16,635 nt of DNA from Pseudomonadota bacterium (GCA_025360685.1 JANYBR010000230.1:1-16635), one strand, 5' to 3'. Counted from the first letter of the stretch, positions 1 to 8,686 are shown. The notes: a model not told the origin generated them from the letters alone. A program made the numbers and translations.

Positions 1-2614
1 TGAACGTCTTGTAGCAGGCGATGCCCTCAGCCAGCCACGCCTCACGGTCGACGGTGGCATCGGGAAGTTGTTTGGCAACGAACCCACCCTTGGAGCCGAC
101 CGGGACGATGACCGTGTTCTTGACCATCTGCGCCTTGACCAGGCCGAGCACCTCGGTTCGGAAGTCCTCGCGCCGGTCCGACCAGCGAATACCGCCGCGT
201 GCCACCTTGCCGAAACGCAGATGTACGCCTTCGACCTGTGGCGAATAGACGAAGATTTCGACATGCGGCCGCGGCAACGGCAGTTCGTCCAGTTTCTGGG
301 AATCCAGCTTGATCGCGACATAAGGCTTGGAATTTCCCTGGGCGTCGCGCTGATAAAAATTGCTCCGCAGTACATTGACGACGACGTTGCGCAGGCGGCG
401 GATGATGCGGTCGTCGTCCAGGCTCTGCACGTCGTTGAGCGCGCCGTCGATGCGCTGCGCGATCGTCTGGGTGTGATGATCCGGATGCTCGGCGGCCTTC
501 GGATCGTTCAGCACGTGGAATTGTCCGACCAGGAGATGGGCCAGATCGGGATTGCGTACCAGCGCCTGCTCGACATACTCCTGGCTGAACGAGAAGCCGG
601 CCTGGCGCAGGAACTTCGCAACGGTGCGCAGGATCGTGACATCGCGCCATGCCAGGCCTGCCGTCATCACCAGCCGGTTGAAGCCGTCGCTCTCAGCCTG
701 GCCCGAAACGACGGCGTGAAACGCGTCTTCGAGCGGCCGTTTGATGTCGTCGAGCTCGGCTGCGCCTTCATCGGCGCGTTCCATCATAAAGTCGAGCACG
801 GCCGCTTCGTGCGACCAGCCATCGGCTGTCTTCAATGTCACGGCAAATGAGTCTTCGGCGATGACTCTGAGGCCCAGATTCTCGAACACCGGCAAGGATG
901 CCGACAACGGCATCACCTCGCCCAGAATGTAGAGCTTCAGGCGCAATGCATTATGTGCATCGGCCTTCTTGCGATAGACGCGAGCGCGCAATTTGAATGC
1001 GGATATCGAGAGCGCGGCGATCTCGTCCAGGTCGTGGACCGCTTCCGTCGGCGAGAACACGCCGCGATAGCCCGGCGAGAAGTGGGCCTGGCGCTCCTGC
1101 AGCAGCTTCAGGCCCTCGGTCTCGCCATGGATGCGCTCGATCGCCTCGGCAAAGCCGTCTTCCCAGGTTCTGATCGTGGCGCGAATTTCGTCTTCGAGCT
1201 GCGGCACGCTGACATGCGGCCGCGCGCCTTCGTTGCGTCCGACGATGTAGTGCACACGGGCCAGTACGGATTCGTCGACGGTCGGCGTGGACGAGGACAT
1301 GCGACCGTTGAAGGCGTGGGCGAGAATGTGGTGGATGCGCTCGCGCGCATTGGTGTCGTAGCGCTCGCGCGGCACGAAGACGAGAGCGGAGACAAAGCGG
1401 TCGAAGCGGTCGAAGCGCAGGAACACGCGCACCGTCGGCCTTTCGCCCAGTCGCAATATCCCTTGTGCCGTCGCGAACAGGTCGTCTTCGGAGATCTGGA
1501 ACAGTTCGTCGCGTGGGAACGTGTCGAGGATGTGGGACAGCGCCTTGCCGTCATGGCTCGCATCCGGCAGGCCGGCGCGCGCAACCACATGGGCAACGGT
1601 GCGCCGCAGAAGCGGAATGTCGCGCGGCCGCCGGCTGTAGGCGCCGGAGGTGAACAGTCCGACGAAACGCCGCTCGCCGGTCAGGCGCCCGTCCTTGTCG
1701 AAAGTCTTCACGCCGACATAGTCCATGTGGACGCGGCGATGAACGAGGCTGCGCTCGTTCGACTTGGTAATAATCAGGGGCGACGGTTGCGTCAGGAAGG
1801 CGCGCACCTGCGGCGTGATGGTGCCGCGATCCGGCCCACGGCGGATGACGCGTGCGTCGGGGTCTGAAAGGACGCCAAGACCGCTTGCGGCGACGGCATC
1901 GAGTGTGCCGTCGCCCTTCGGATCGAAGCGATAGTCGCGCGCACCCAGGAAGGTGAAATGGTTGTCGCCGAGCCATTCGAGAAATGCGACGTTTTCATTG
2001 AGCTCTTCGCTCGCCACCTTGGGCGGGTGCGCCTTCAGTTCCGCGATCGCTTCCTTCAGCCGGGCCATCATCGTGCGCCAATCGCGCACCGCCACCCGCA
2101 CTTGCGCGAAGGTCGCCTTGGCGCCGTGGACGATCGCTTGGCTTCCGGACTCGCTGACCACCGGTTCCAGCACCAGCACGATGACGCTGACCGGCTGGCC
2201 GTCGCGCTGGACAATGGGATGAAACACCGCGCGCAACCTGCCGCCCATGGCGGTGACTTCGGCGATGAGAGAGTCGAACAGGAACGGCATGTCGTCGTTG
2301 ACGGCAATAAGCACGGAGTCGTTCTCGGAATAGGCGGCGTCTTCCTCACGGGCGGTGAAGAGCGAAACCTCGCTCCCGCCCTTTTGGTGCGCGGCGACGC
2401 GTTTCAGGACAAGGCGCGCCATGGCCGCCAGAGATTGCGGCGTGTATCGGTTCACGTCGTCAGGCGCGGCATGCGCATAGAGCGTCGAAAAGAATGAGAG
2501 CTGAACGGCATCGCCCGCCAGTTTCGCCGCCGCCTGCAGTCGCTGCGCAGCGTCCAGTTCGCTTTGATGGCTGATGCGCGCGGTATCGTCTGACTGGGCA
2601 AAGGCAAGCGACAT
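1..2614 (-). CDS. gdhB: NAD-specific glutamate dehydrogenase (large type), N-terminal part, cut by window edge
   Basis: The large NAD-glutamate dehydrogenase oxidatively deaminates glutamate to 2-oxoglutarate and ammonia in the cytoplasm. 871 codons are visible; the family is about 1,600 residues long, so roughly the second half lies beyond base 1. The N-terminal half carries family-like stretches such as VPRERYDTNARERI. The catalytic part begins near the left edge with GGIRWSDRREDFRTEVLGLV, then VKNTVIVPVGSKGGF with Lys842, then DREAWLAEGIACYKTF. The start is ATG 2614, because GAGG lies 6 bases upstream. An in-frame ATG at 2626 has no ribosome-binding site. The next gene upstream on the same strand is the membrane protein ending at 2703, 88 bases away. 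The reading frame is intact as far as it is visible. The family assignment is very secure; the symbol follows common use (also called gdh2). Confidence 0.95.
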   Translation of the reverse strand, partial: MSLAFAQSDDTARISHQSELDAAQRLQAAAKLAGDAVQLSFFSTLYAHAAPDDVNRYTPQSLAAMARLVLKRVAAHQKGGSEVSLFTAREEDAAYSENDSVLIAVNDDMPFLFDSLIAEVTAMGGRLRAVFHPIVQRDGQPVSVIVLVLEPVVSESGSQAIVHGAKATFAQVRVAVRDWRTMMARLKEAIAELKAHPPKVASEELNENVAFLEWLGDNHFTFLGARDYRFDPKGDGTLDAVAASGLGVLSDPDARVIRRGPDRGTITPQVRAFLTQPSPLIITKSNERSLVHRRVHMDYVGVKTFDKDGRLTGERRFVGLFTSGAYSRRPRDIPLLRRTVAHVVARAGLPDASHDGKALSHILDTFPRDELFQISEDDLFATAQGILRLGERPTVRVFLRFDRFDRFVSALVFVPRERYDTNARERIHHILAHAFNGRMSSSTPTVDESVLARVHYIVGRNEGARPHVSVPQLEDEIRATIRTWEDGFAEAIERIHGETEGLKLLQERQAHFSPGYRGVFSPTEAVHDLDEIAALSISAFKLRARVYRKKADAHNALRLKLYILGEVMPLSASLPVFENLGLRVIAEDSFAVTLKTADGWSHEAAVLDFMMERADEGAAELDDIKRPLEDAFHAVVSGQAESDGFNRLVMTAGLAWRDVTILRTVAKFLRQAGFSFSQEYVEQALVRNPDLAHLLVGQFHVLNDPKAAEHPDHHTQTIAQRIDGALNDVQSLDDDRIIRRLRNVVVNVLRSNFYQRDAQGNSKPYVAIKLDSQKLDELPLPRPHVEIFVYSPQVEGVHLRFGKVARGGIRWSDRREDFRTEVLGLVKAQMVKNTVIVPVGSKGGFVAKQLPDATVDREAWLAEGIACYKTF

Positions 2615-2702
2615 GAAGGTCCTCATCCGGCGAATGACAGATCCTATGCCGGCGGACATTAACCTTGCGTGAGGGTCCGGGAAACTCTTGAATTTACTGG
2701 GT

Positions 2703-3380
2703 TTAGATGACCGGCAGGGCGTCCGCGCGAATCTGGTTGCGGCGGCGGTCGGCGGCGAACAGCGCACCGCCCACGATGGCGCAACAAATCAGGACAAGTG
2801 CCGCCTGGAGCGCGCCGCCCGTGAACGGACGCAAGACGCAGGCAAATGCCGTCAAGGTCACGACCGGCGCAAGAAACAGCAGCACCGCATTGCGTTCGCG
2901 CAACACCAGGGCAAGTGCCAATGTCGGCGCCGATGCGAAGAGAACGGCGGTGCCGATCGGCGCGGCGCTGGCAAGCACGAGGAATGCGCCGGCACCCCAG
3001 GCAAAGCCGGCATAGAGGAGAACCGCGCTCAAATCCCGTGAGAACGCTTGCAGTACAGCACGCTCGAAGGGCTGGCCAATGGTGGTCGCGTAGGCACGCG
3101 CAATCGCAAGGCTGGCAGCCACCACCAAAAGAGCCCAGGCAACGCAACGCGGCGCGCCGGCGGCGGTCGAGAACGCAATGGTCACGCCTGCCGCAATCGG
3201 CAGGATGAGTGCGACATAGAACGAACGGCCCAGCAGGTTTGCCAGCCGCGCTGTCTGTTCTGCTTCGGCATGCAGGATCGCCAGTCGTGCGATGGCGCTG
3301 CGCGGTTCGGCGCGGACGCTGTCAGAGACGGGCTCCTCTGCCGAGGTATTGTCAAAAGCCGGATTGACGCGCGCTGCCAT
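2703..3380 (-). CDS. six-helix membrane protein of unknown function
   Basis: A 225-residue protein that I do not recognise. A polar N-terminal tail of about 50 residues is followed by six hydrophobic segments near residues 54-72, 79-97, 117-137, 142-160, 164-183 and 190-210. It ends in a short basic tail containing RRRNQIR. No enzymatic or transporter motif is visible. The overall shape, with paired helices and a charged linker around residues 100-116, resembles the membrane sensing region of some alphaproteobacterial histidine kinases and diguanylate cyclases, but no kinase or GGDEF domain follows; this resemblance is inference only. The start is ATG 3380, supported by GGGAGG five bases upstream. 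It lies upstream of gdhB on the same strand with an 88-base gap, so cotranscription is possible but not shown. Confidence 0.75.
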   Translation of the reverse strand: MAARVNPAFDNTSAEEPVSDSVRAEPRSAIARLAILHAEAEQTARLANLLGRSFYVALILPIAAGVTIAFSTAAGAPRCVAWALLVVAASLAIARAYATTIGQPFERAVLQAFSRDLSAVLLYAGFAWGAGAFLVLASAAPIGTAVLFASAPTLALALVLRERNAVLLFLAPVVTLTAFACVLRPFTGGALQAALVLICCAIVGGALFAADRRRNQIRADALPVI

Positions 3381-3581
3381 TGAGGCCTCCCAGGAACGCG
3401 AGAATTCGGCGCCTACGCTCGGTTATGTATCTTAAGAATGTATTAATGCCGAAAAACGCCGGGTCGGTGGCGGCTTTACTGCTTGCGCCGGTTGATCCGC
3501 GGGTTTGCACCTGGTTGATGTACGCTGTTAGGACATCGCGATGGCTCAGTGCGAAGCGAGTCTCTTGGCAGGTTGACTGAT
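3381..3581. promoter_or_regulatory. divergent intergenic region with AT-rich direct repeat
   Basis: This 200-base gap separates two divergent genes: the membrane protein on the minus strand and the cupin on the plus strand. It should therefore hold both promoters. An AT-rich patch contains the hexamer ATGTAT twice (3425-3430 and 3438-3443), 13 bases apart, with the palindrome CTTAAG between them. I could not fix a convincing -35/-10 pair for either gene. Confidence 0.35.
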
Positions 3582-4007
3582 GTGAGCGACGACGCAGACC
3601 AACTCATCCGACAGCTCAATCTGCGGCCCCATCCGGAGGGCGGCCACTACCGCGAAGTGTTTCGCGACGTACGCGGCGGCGACAATCGCGCGCGCTCGAC
3701 GGCGATCTACTTCCTGCTGCGGGCCGGCGAGAAATCGCACTGGCATCGTATCGATGCGTGCGAAGTATGGCACTGGTATGCAGGGAGTCCGCTGGCTTTG
3801 TCCATCGCTGCGGCGCGCGGCGCTGCCGTCAGGCATGTGCTGGGAAACGACATTTTCGCCGGACAGCGGCCTCAGATCGTCGTGCCGGAGCGCGCCTGGC
3901 AAAGTGCAACGACGCAGGGTGCCTACACCCTTGCCGGTTGCACGGTTGCGCCCGGATTTGACTTCGACAAGTTCGAACTCGCTCCGGACGGTTTCGAGCC
4001 ATCCTGA
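3582..4007 (+). CDS. cupin of the DUF985 (Cupin_5) family
   Basis: A 141-residue single-domain cupin. Family hallmarks in order are the N-terminal PHPEGGHYRE (residues 16-25), SHWHRIDACEVWHWYAG (52-68) with the histidines that line the barrel pocket, VPERAWQSA (101-109) and TVAPGFDFDKFELA (121-134). Members are small beta-barrel proteins related to yeast YML079w. Their biochemical role is not settled, so none is assigned. The start is GTG 3582, because family members begin shortly before the HPEGG motif and an AGG lies about ten bases upstream. The in-frame GTG at 3549 would add 11 non-conserved residues. It ends 11 bases before the stop codon of the convergent gene that follows. Confidence 0.88.
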   Translation: MSDDADQLIRQLNLRPHPEGGHYREVFRDVRGGDNRARSTAIYFLLRAGEKSHWHRIDACEVWHWYAGSPLALSIAAARGAAVRHVLGNDIFAGQRPQIVVPERAWQSATTQGAYTLAGCTVAPGFDFDKFELAPDGFEPS

Positions 4008-4018
4008 ATCGTTTTGCG

Positions 4019-4780
4019 TTAGTTCGGAACCGGCACTGCCAAGAGTTGGCCCAGTGCGCGCGCGATGCCGCGTGACGACGCCCGACCAGCAAATCCCTGC
4101 GCCGGATTGAACGTCACGTTCAAAATCTTGCCATGCAATGAAAGTGTGGGTTTGCCGCTGGTCACGATCTGGACCGAGTCGACCTTGGCGACCAAGGCGG
4201 CGCGCGCCGCACCGATCGCGGTGAAGCGGTCGATGCCGCGTGCCGCGTTCTGCATCGTGTCGTAGGCGAGCGCGCGCAGTCCCGGATCGACGGCCAGCGC
4301 GGCCCAGTCGGCCAGGAATGACAGCCGTATCCTGCGTGAATAAGATAGATGCTCGGCTTCGTCGCCGGCTGCGTTTTGCATGTCCGACAGCGATATCGCG
4401 GCGAGAGCGGGTACGATGCTGTCGCCTGTGCGCTCCGCCGGGAGGCCGCTTGGTTGTGCGTCGGTATAGATTGTAAGCGCGCCCCAGCCGGCAACCTGCA
4501 GCGCGGTCGCGCCGGAATCGTATTTCAGGACCTGGCCGCCAAGCGAACCGTGATCGGCGTAGAGCACGTAGATTTCCGGATCACCCTCGAAGCGCAGAAG
4601 ATAGTGGCCCGAAAAGCGATCAAGCGAGAACCTGATCAAATCGCCAGCCGCATAGGTCCCCGCATGGACGTCGGCGATGCGGTCCATCGACATGCGTGCG
4701 CCAAGGTCGTCCTGTGCAAGGACGGTGCCGATGCTCGCCAGCATCGCGGCCAATGCGATCGATATCCCGGCTTTGGGCAT
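4019..4780 (-). CDS. secreted protein, probably DUF4908 family
   Basis: A 253-residue protein with a clear Sec signal peptide: a short basic N-terminus, a hydrophobic core over residues 5-21, and a likely cut after Ala22 (VLA|QDD). The mature part contains GDLIRFSLDRFSGHYLLRFE, then PEIYVLYADHG and GGQVLKYDSG, followed by WGALTIYTDA. This pattern matches my memory of the DUF4908 proteins found in Caulobacter relatives, whose function is unknown; the family call rests on recall alone. The C-terminal half is mostly helical and ends with a short segment containing HGKILNVTFNPAQGFAGR. The start is ATG 4780, because it places the signal peptide at the N-terminus. An in-frame ATG at 4834 would add 18 charged residues ahead of it. 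It lies downstream of the crotonase gene on the same strand after 108 bases. Confidence 0.75.
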   Translation of the reverse strand: MPKAGISIALAAMLASIGTVLAQDDLGARMSMDRIADVHAGTYAAGDLIRFSLDRFSGHYLLRFEGDPEIYVLYADHGSLGGQVLKYDSGATALQVAGWGALTIYTDAQPSGLPAERTGDSIVPALAAISLSDMQNAAGDEAEHLSYSRRIRLSFLADWAALAVDPGLRALAYDTMQNAARGIDRFTAIGAARAALVAKVDSVQIVTSGKPTLSLHGKILNVTFNPAQGFAGRASSRGIARALGQLLAVPVPN

Positions 4781-4888
4781 CACGCCTGCTTGTTTCAATT
4801 CGCCCCTCGGATGCGCAAACCTCAGCTCGCGCATCTCCCATACAACTGCTAGCGGAGAAATGGGGCGGTTTTGGGACCGGCGCTGCCT

Positions 4889-5692
4889 CTACAGGTCGTC
4901 GAACCGGCCGCCGCGGCCGCGGCCGCTGGCGAAGCGCGCAGCCCCGGTGCGCGATTCTCCGGTCTGCAGGGTCGCGGCGCCATAACCGAATTCCTTGATC
5001 ATCGCATGCTGATGGTCATAGTCCCATTGATCGTATACGGACGATCTGTCGCCCCTCATGCAGGTCTGCGGGAAGCGCGCGATCTCCGCGGCCAATTCCT
5101 CGGCAGCCCGGCGGCTCTGGCCTTTCGGCACGACGCGGTTGGCAAGACCCATCTCATACGCTTCCGCCGCACTGACGGGGCGACCTGTCAGGATCATGTC
5201 CATCGCGCGCGATTGGCCGATCAGGCGAGGCAGGCGCACGGTGCCGCCGTCGATAAGCGGCACGCCCCAGCGCCGGCAGAACACGCCGAACACCGCGTCC
5301 TCCTCGGCAACACGCAGATCGCACCAGCAGGCCAGTTCGAGGCCACCGGCGACTGCATGGCCCGCCACGGCCGCGATCACCGGTTTGGACAGGCGCATGC
5401 GTGTCGGGCCCATCGGCGCATCGCCGGCATGTGGGTCATAGTGCTGACTCGGTGCGCTGAGCCGATTGCCGCGTCCTTCGCTCATGCCCTTCAGGTCTGC
5501 TCCGGCGCAGAACGCGCCGCCTGCACCCCACAACACTGCGACCTTGGCGTGCGCATCCGAATCGAATTGCTGGAACGCCTTGACCAACGCGTCGCCGGTG
5601 GGTCTGTCGACGGCGTTACGCGCCTGCGGACGGTCCAGTATGACCGTCGTCACATCGCCGTTCTGCTCGGTTCGCACATGTTCCGCGCCCAT
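4889..5692 (-). CDS. enoyl-CoA hydratase/isomerase (crotonase) family protein with variant active site
   Basis: A 267-residue crotonase-fold protein expected to act on an acyl-CoA thioester in the cytoplasm. The CoA/oxyanion-hole region is visible as GAGGAFCAGADL (57-67) and AVAGHAVAGGLELACWCDL (108-126). Glu119 aligns with Glu144 of rat mitochondrial enoyl-CoA hydratase. The position of the second catalytic residue, Glu164, is Cys139 here, within FGVFCRRWGVPLIDGG. This FCRRWGVPLIDGG version recurs in a bacterial subfamily as far as I recall, so it is probably not a decayed gene, but simple hydratase activity is doubtful. The start is ATG 5692 with GGGGAGG five bases upstream. An in-frame ATG at 5713 lies before that site. 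It is divergent from acnA and could share the regulatory region with it. Confidence 0.92.
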   Translation of the reverse strand: MGAEHVRTEQNGDVTTVILDRPQARNAVDRPTGDALVKAFQQFDSDAHAKVAVLWGAGGAFCAGADLKGMSEGRGNRLSAPSQHYDPHAGDAPMGPTRMRLSKPVIAAVAGHAVAGGLELACWCDLRVAEEDAVFGVFCRRWGVPLIDGGTVRLPRLIGQSRAMDMILTGRPVSAAEAYEMGLANRVVPKGQSRRAAEELAAEIARFPQTCMRGDRSSVYDQWDYDHQHAMIKEFGYGAATLQTGESRTGAARFASGRGRGGRFDDL

Positions 5693-5837
5693 GCTCGCCT
5701 CCCCATTTTTCACAAGCTTGTCACGTACCGGTGCGGGCGGCCAATCGTCTCGCGCCGTCGGGCGAGCGGAAAGCTTGGAATTTTAAGGAATCGGGACTAA
5801 ACCGGCCCCAATCAACCAATCGCTCGAAGGGCGCCCC
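5693..5837. promoter_or_regulatory. divergent control region between crotonase gene and acnA
   Basis: This 145-base gap must contain the promoters of both divergent genes. A weak candidate for acnA is TTGGAA near 5775, then 17 bases, then TAAACC. Only the first hexamer is a fair match to consensus. The sequence AAGCTT occurs twice, near 5712 and 5772. No clear iron-responsive or anaerobic regulator box was recognised. Confidence 0.3.
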
Positions 5838-8555
5838 GTGACCCGCAGCCTCGACTCGTTCAAATCCCGCCGGACCCTGACGGCGGGCGGGAAAACCTAT
5901 GCCTATTTCAGCCTGACGGCGGCCGAGAAGAACGGCCTTAAGGGCATCTCCAGGCTGCCCTATTCGCTGAAGGTGCTGCTCGAAAACCTGTTGCGCTATG
6001 AAGATGGCAAGTCGGTCACGGCGAGCGACATCCGTGCGGTGGCGAGCTGGCTCGACAAGAAATCCTCCGACCGCGAGATCGCGTTCCGCCCCGCACGCGT
6101 GCTGATGCAGGACCTGACCGGCGTGCCTGCGGTGGTCGATCTGGCTGCCATGCGCGATGCGATGAAGAAGCTCGGCGGCAATCCGGAAAAGATCAATCCG
6201 CTCGCCGAAGTCGACCTCGTCATCGACCACTCGGTGATGGTCGACAATTTCGGCGGTCGGGATTCGTTCAAGAAGAACGTCGTCATCGAATATGAGCGCA
6301 ACATGGAGCGCTACCAGTTCCTGCGCTGGGGCCAGCAGGCCTTCACGAATTTCCGCGTGGTGCCGCCGGGCACGGGCATTTGCCACCAGGTCAATCTGGA
6401 ATATCTCGCCCAGACCGTGTGGACGCGCAAAGAGAAGGACGACAAAACGAAGAAGACTGTCGCGTACGCGTTCCCCGATACGTTGGTCGGAACCGACAGC
6501 CACACAACGATGGTCAATGGCCTGTCCGTTCTTGGCTGGGGCGTCGGCGGCATCGAAGCGGAGGCGGCGATGCTGGGCCAGCCGATCTCGATGCTCATTC
6601 CCGAAGTGATCGGTCTCAGGTTCACCGGAAAGCTGCGCGAAGGGGTGACCGCCACCGATCTGGTCCTCACCGTCACGCAGATGCTGCGCAAGAAGGGCGT
6701 GGTCGGAAAGTTCGTGGAGTATTACGGCCCCGGCCTCGACGACATGTCGCTAGAAGACCGCGCCACCATCGCCAACATGGCGCCGGAATATGGCGCGACC
6801 TGCGGCTTCTTTCCGATCGATTCCGAAACCCTGCGCTATCTGAAGGACACGGCGCGCAAGCCGGCCCGCGTCGCGCTGGTCGAGAAATACGCCAAGGCGC
6901 AGGGCCTGTATCGCACGGCCAAGAGCGCCGATCCGGTCTTCACAGACACTCTCTCGCTCGATCTCAATTCGGTGGAGCCCAGTCTCGCGGGACCTTTTCG
7001 CCCACAGGATCGCGTGCCGCTCGGCCAGGCGGCACATGAGTTCGCGGTGGCTCTGCTCAACACGTACAAGAAGGGCGATGATGCCAACCGGCGCGCCAGG
7101 ATCGCGGGCACCGAGCACTCGATCGGCCATGGCGATGTCGTGATCGCCGCAATTACTTCGTGCACCAACACGTCGAACCCGTCGGTGATGATCGGCGCCG
7201 GTCTGGTCGCCAAGAAGGCAGTCGAGCGCGGACTTATGGTACGTCCCTGGGTGAAGACATCGCTCGCGCCGGGCAGCCAGGTCGTCACCGACTATCTGGA
7301 GAAGTCCGGGGTCAACAAATATCTCGACAAGCTGGGCTTCCAGCTCGTCGGCTATGGCTGCGCCACCTGCATCGGCAATTCCGGACCCTTGCCCGAGAAT
7401 GTTGCGGAAGCGATCACCTCGGCCGATCTCGTCGCCGCAGCGGTCTTGTCGGGCAACCGCAACTTCGAAGGCCGCGTGCATCAGCAAGTGCGCGCGAACT
7501 ATCTCGCCTCGCCGATGCTCGTCGTGGCTTACGCTTTGGCCGGATCGATCAATCTGGACCTGACCAAGGAACCGGTCGGCTACGATCCGGAGAATGAACC
7601 GGTTTATCTCAAGGACATTTGGCCGAGCGCGAAGGAAATCTCCGCCGCGATGCGTAAAGGCATCAAGACCGCCAGCTTCAAGTCGCGCTACGGCGATGTG
7701 TTCAAGGGCGACGTCAACTGGCGCAAGGTCAAGGCGCCCAAGGGCCAGACCTACGATTGGCCGATGGGCTCGACCTATGTGAAGAACCCGCCCTTCTTCG
7801 ACGGCATGACGATCAAGCCGCAGCCGGTGAAGGACGTGTCGCGCGCACGCATTCTCGCTCTGTTTGGAGATTCGATCACGACCGATCACATCTCGCCCGC
7901 CGGCAACATCAAGGCCGCGGCGCCGGCCGGCGTCTATCTTTCCGAACGCCAGGTGCGCCCACAGGAATTCAACTCCTACGGCGCGCGGCGCGGCAATTTC
8001 GAGCTGATGGAGCGCGGCACATTCGCCAACATCCGCATCAAGAATGAAATGATGGGCGGCAAGGAAGGCGGCAACACCTTGTACTTCGCCAGCGATGCAT
8101 CGAGCGGCGAGACCATGTCGATCTTCGACGCGGCGGAGCGCTACAAGCAGCACGGCGTCGACACAGTGGTTGTCGCGGGCAAGGAATATGGCACCGGATC
8201 GTCGCGCGACTGGGCCGCCAAGGGTCCCAAACTGCTCGGCGTGCGCGCTGTCGTTACTGAAAGCTTCGAGCGCATCCATCGCTCCAACCTGATCGGCATG
8301 GGCATCGCGCCGTTCGTCTTTGCGGAAGGCAAGACGCGCCGCGATTACTCTTTCACCGGCCGCGAGACAATCGACATCCCAGGCCTTTCGGGCGAGATCA
8401 AGCCGAAGATGAAGGTCGCGGCGACGATCCACTATCCGGATGGGCGGTCCGCGCCGCTGCCGCTCACTCTGATGATCCTCACCGCGGACGAAGTCGCCTA
8501 CTACAAGAACGGCGGAATCCTGCAGTACGTACTGCGCAATCTCGTGGCGGCTTAA
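5838..8555 (+). CDS. acnA: aconitate hydratase (AcnA/IRP1 type)
   Basis: Aconitase interconverts citrate and isocitrate in the TCA cycle. The protein has 905 residues, close to the roughly 890-910 usual for AcnA. The 4Fe-4S ligands are present: Cys442 in TSCTNTSNP, and Cys508 and Cys511 in GCATCIGNSG. Other hallmarks are DLTGVPAVVDLAAMR, GTDSHTTMVNGLSVLGWGVG, and in the C-terminal swivel domain GDSITTDHISPAG and EYGTGSSRDWAAKGP. The start is GTG 5838 with a GAAGGG element about seven bases upstream, and it gives the usual N-terminus SLDSFKSRRTL. The gene stands alone: it is divergent from the crotonase gene and convergent with the toxin gene, with a palindromic repeat in the downstream gap. 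There is no sign of damage. Confidence 0.98.
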   Translation: MTRSLDSFKSRRTLTAGGKTYAYFSLTAAEKNGLKGISRLPYSLKVLLENLLRYEDGKSVTASDIRAVASWLDKKSSDREIAFRPARVLMQDLTGVPAVVDLAAMRDAMKKLGGNPEKINPLAEVDLVIDHSVMVDNFGGRDSFKKNVVIEYERNMERYQFLRWGQQAFTNFRVVPPGTGICHQVNLEYLAQTVWTRKEKDDKTKKTVAYAFPDTLVGTDSHTTMVNGLSVLGWGVGGIEAEAAMLGQPISMLIPEVIGLRFTGKLREGVTATDLVLTVTQMLRKKGVVGKFVEYYGPGLDDMSLEDRATIANMAPEYGATCGFFPIDSETLRYLKDTARKPARVALVEKYAKAQGLYRTAKSADPVFTDTLSLDLNSVEPSLAGPFRPQDRVPLGQAAHEFAVALLNTYKKGDDANRRARIAGTEHSIGHGDVVIAAITSCTNTSNPSVMIGAGLVAKKAVERGLMVRPWVKTSLAPGSQVVTDYLEKSGVNKYLDKLGFQLVGYGCATCIGNSGPLPENVAEAITSADLVAAAVLSGNRNFEGRVHQQVRANYLASPMLVVAYALAGSINLDLTKEPVGYDPENEPVYLKDIWPSAKEISAAMRKGIKTASFKSRYGDVFKGDVNWRKVKAPKGQTYDWPMGSTYVKNPPFFDGMTIKPQPVKDVSRARILALFGDSITTDHISPAGNIKAAAPAGVYLSERQVRPQEFNSYGARRGNFELMERGTFANIRIKNEMMGGKEGGNTLYFASDASSGETMSIFDAAERYKQHGVDTVVVAGKEYGTGSSRDWAAKGPKLLGVRAVVTESFERIHRSNLIGMGIAPFVFAEGKTRRDYSFTGRETIDIPGLSGEIKPKMKVAATIHYPDGRSAPLPLTLMILTADEVAYYKNGGILQYVLRNLVAA

Positions 8556-8604
8556 AGATAGCGCGGGCGCCAGATCATTACTTTTCGAGATTGAATCGTC
8601 AGAC

Positions 8605-8686
8605 TCATCCTTCGAGGCCCGTCGCGTCACTCTGAGGTGCGAGTGTAGCGAGCCTCGAAGGGCGACGTGGCGGGCACCTCAGGATC
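8605..8686. repeat. REP-like intergenic palindromic repeat
   Basis: In the convergent gap between acnA and the toxin gene, four blocks form interleaved inverted repeats. CCTTCGAGGC (8609-8618) pairs exactly with GCCTCGAAGG (8652-8661), and CTGAGGTGC (8632-8640) pairs exactly with GCACCTCAG (8674-8682). The central part, 8632-8661, looks like one full copy in reverse of a palindromic element (ATCCTTCGAGG..GCACCTCAGGAT) that I recall as abundant between genes of alphaproteobacteria, flanked by half copies. It may act as a bidirectional terminator or RNA-stabilising hairpin; that role is inferred. Confidence 0.7.

Noticed and set aside
68..2497. Plus-strand open frames of 179-304 codons at 68-850, 953-1867 and 1958-2497
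   Set aside because: All lie opposite the NAD-GDH gene, whose minus-strand translation matches the family along its length.
4871..5800. Plus-strand open frame of 309 codons
   Set aside because: It is opposite the crotonase gene, which has clear motifs and a ribosome-binding site. The plus-strand translation has no domain.
6750..8630. Open frame of 626 codons on the minus strand, opposite acnA
   Set aside because: It is antisense to a fully conserved aconitase. Its translation is rich in Arg, His, Asp and Ala without any domain, as expected for the opposite strand of GC-rich coding DNA.
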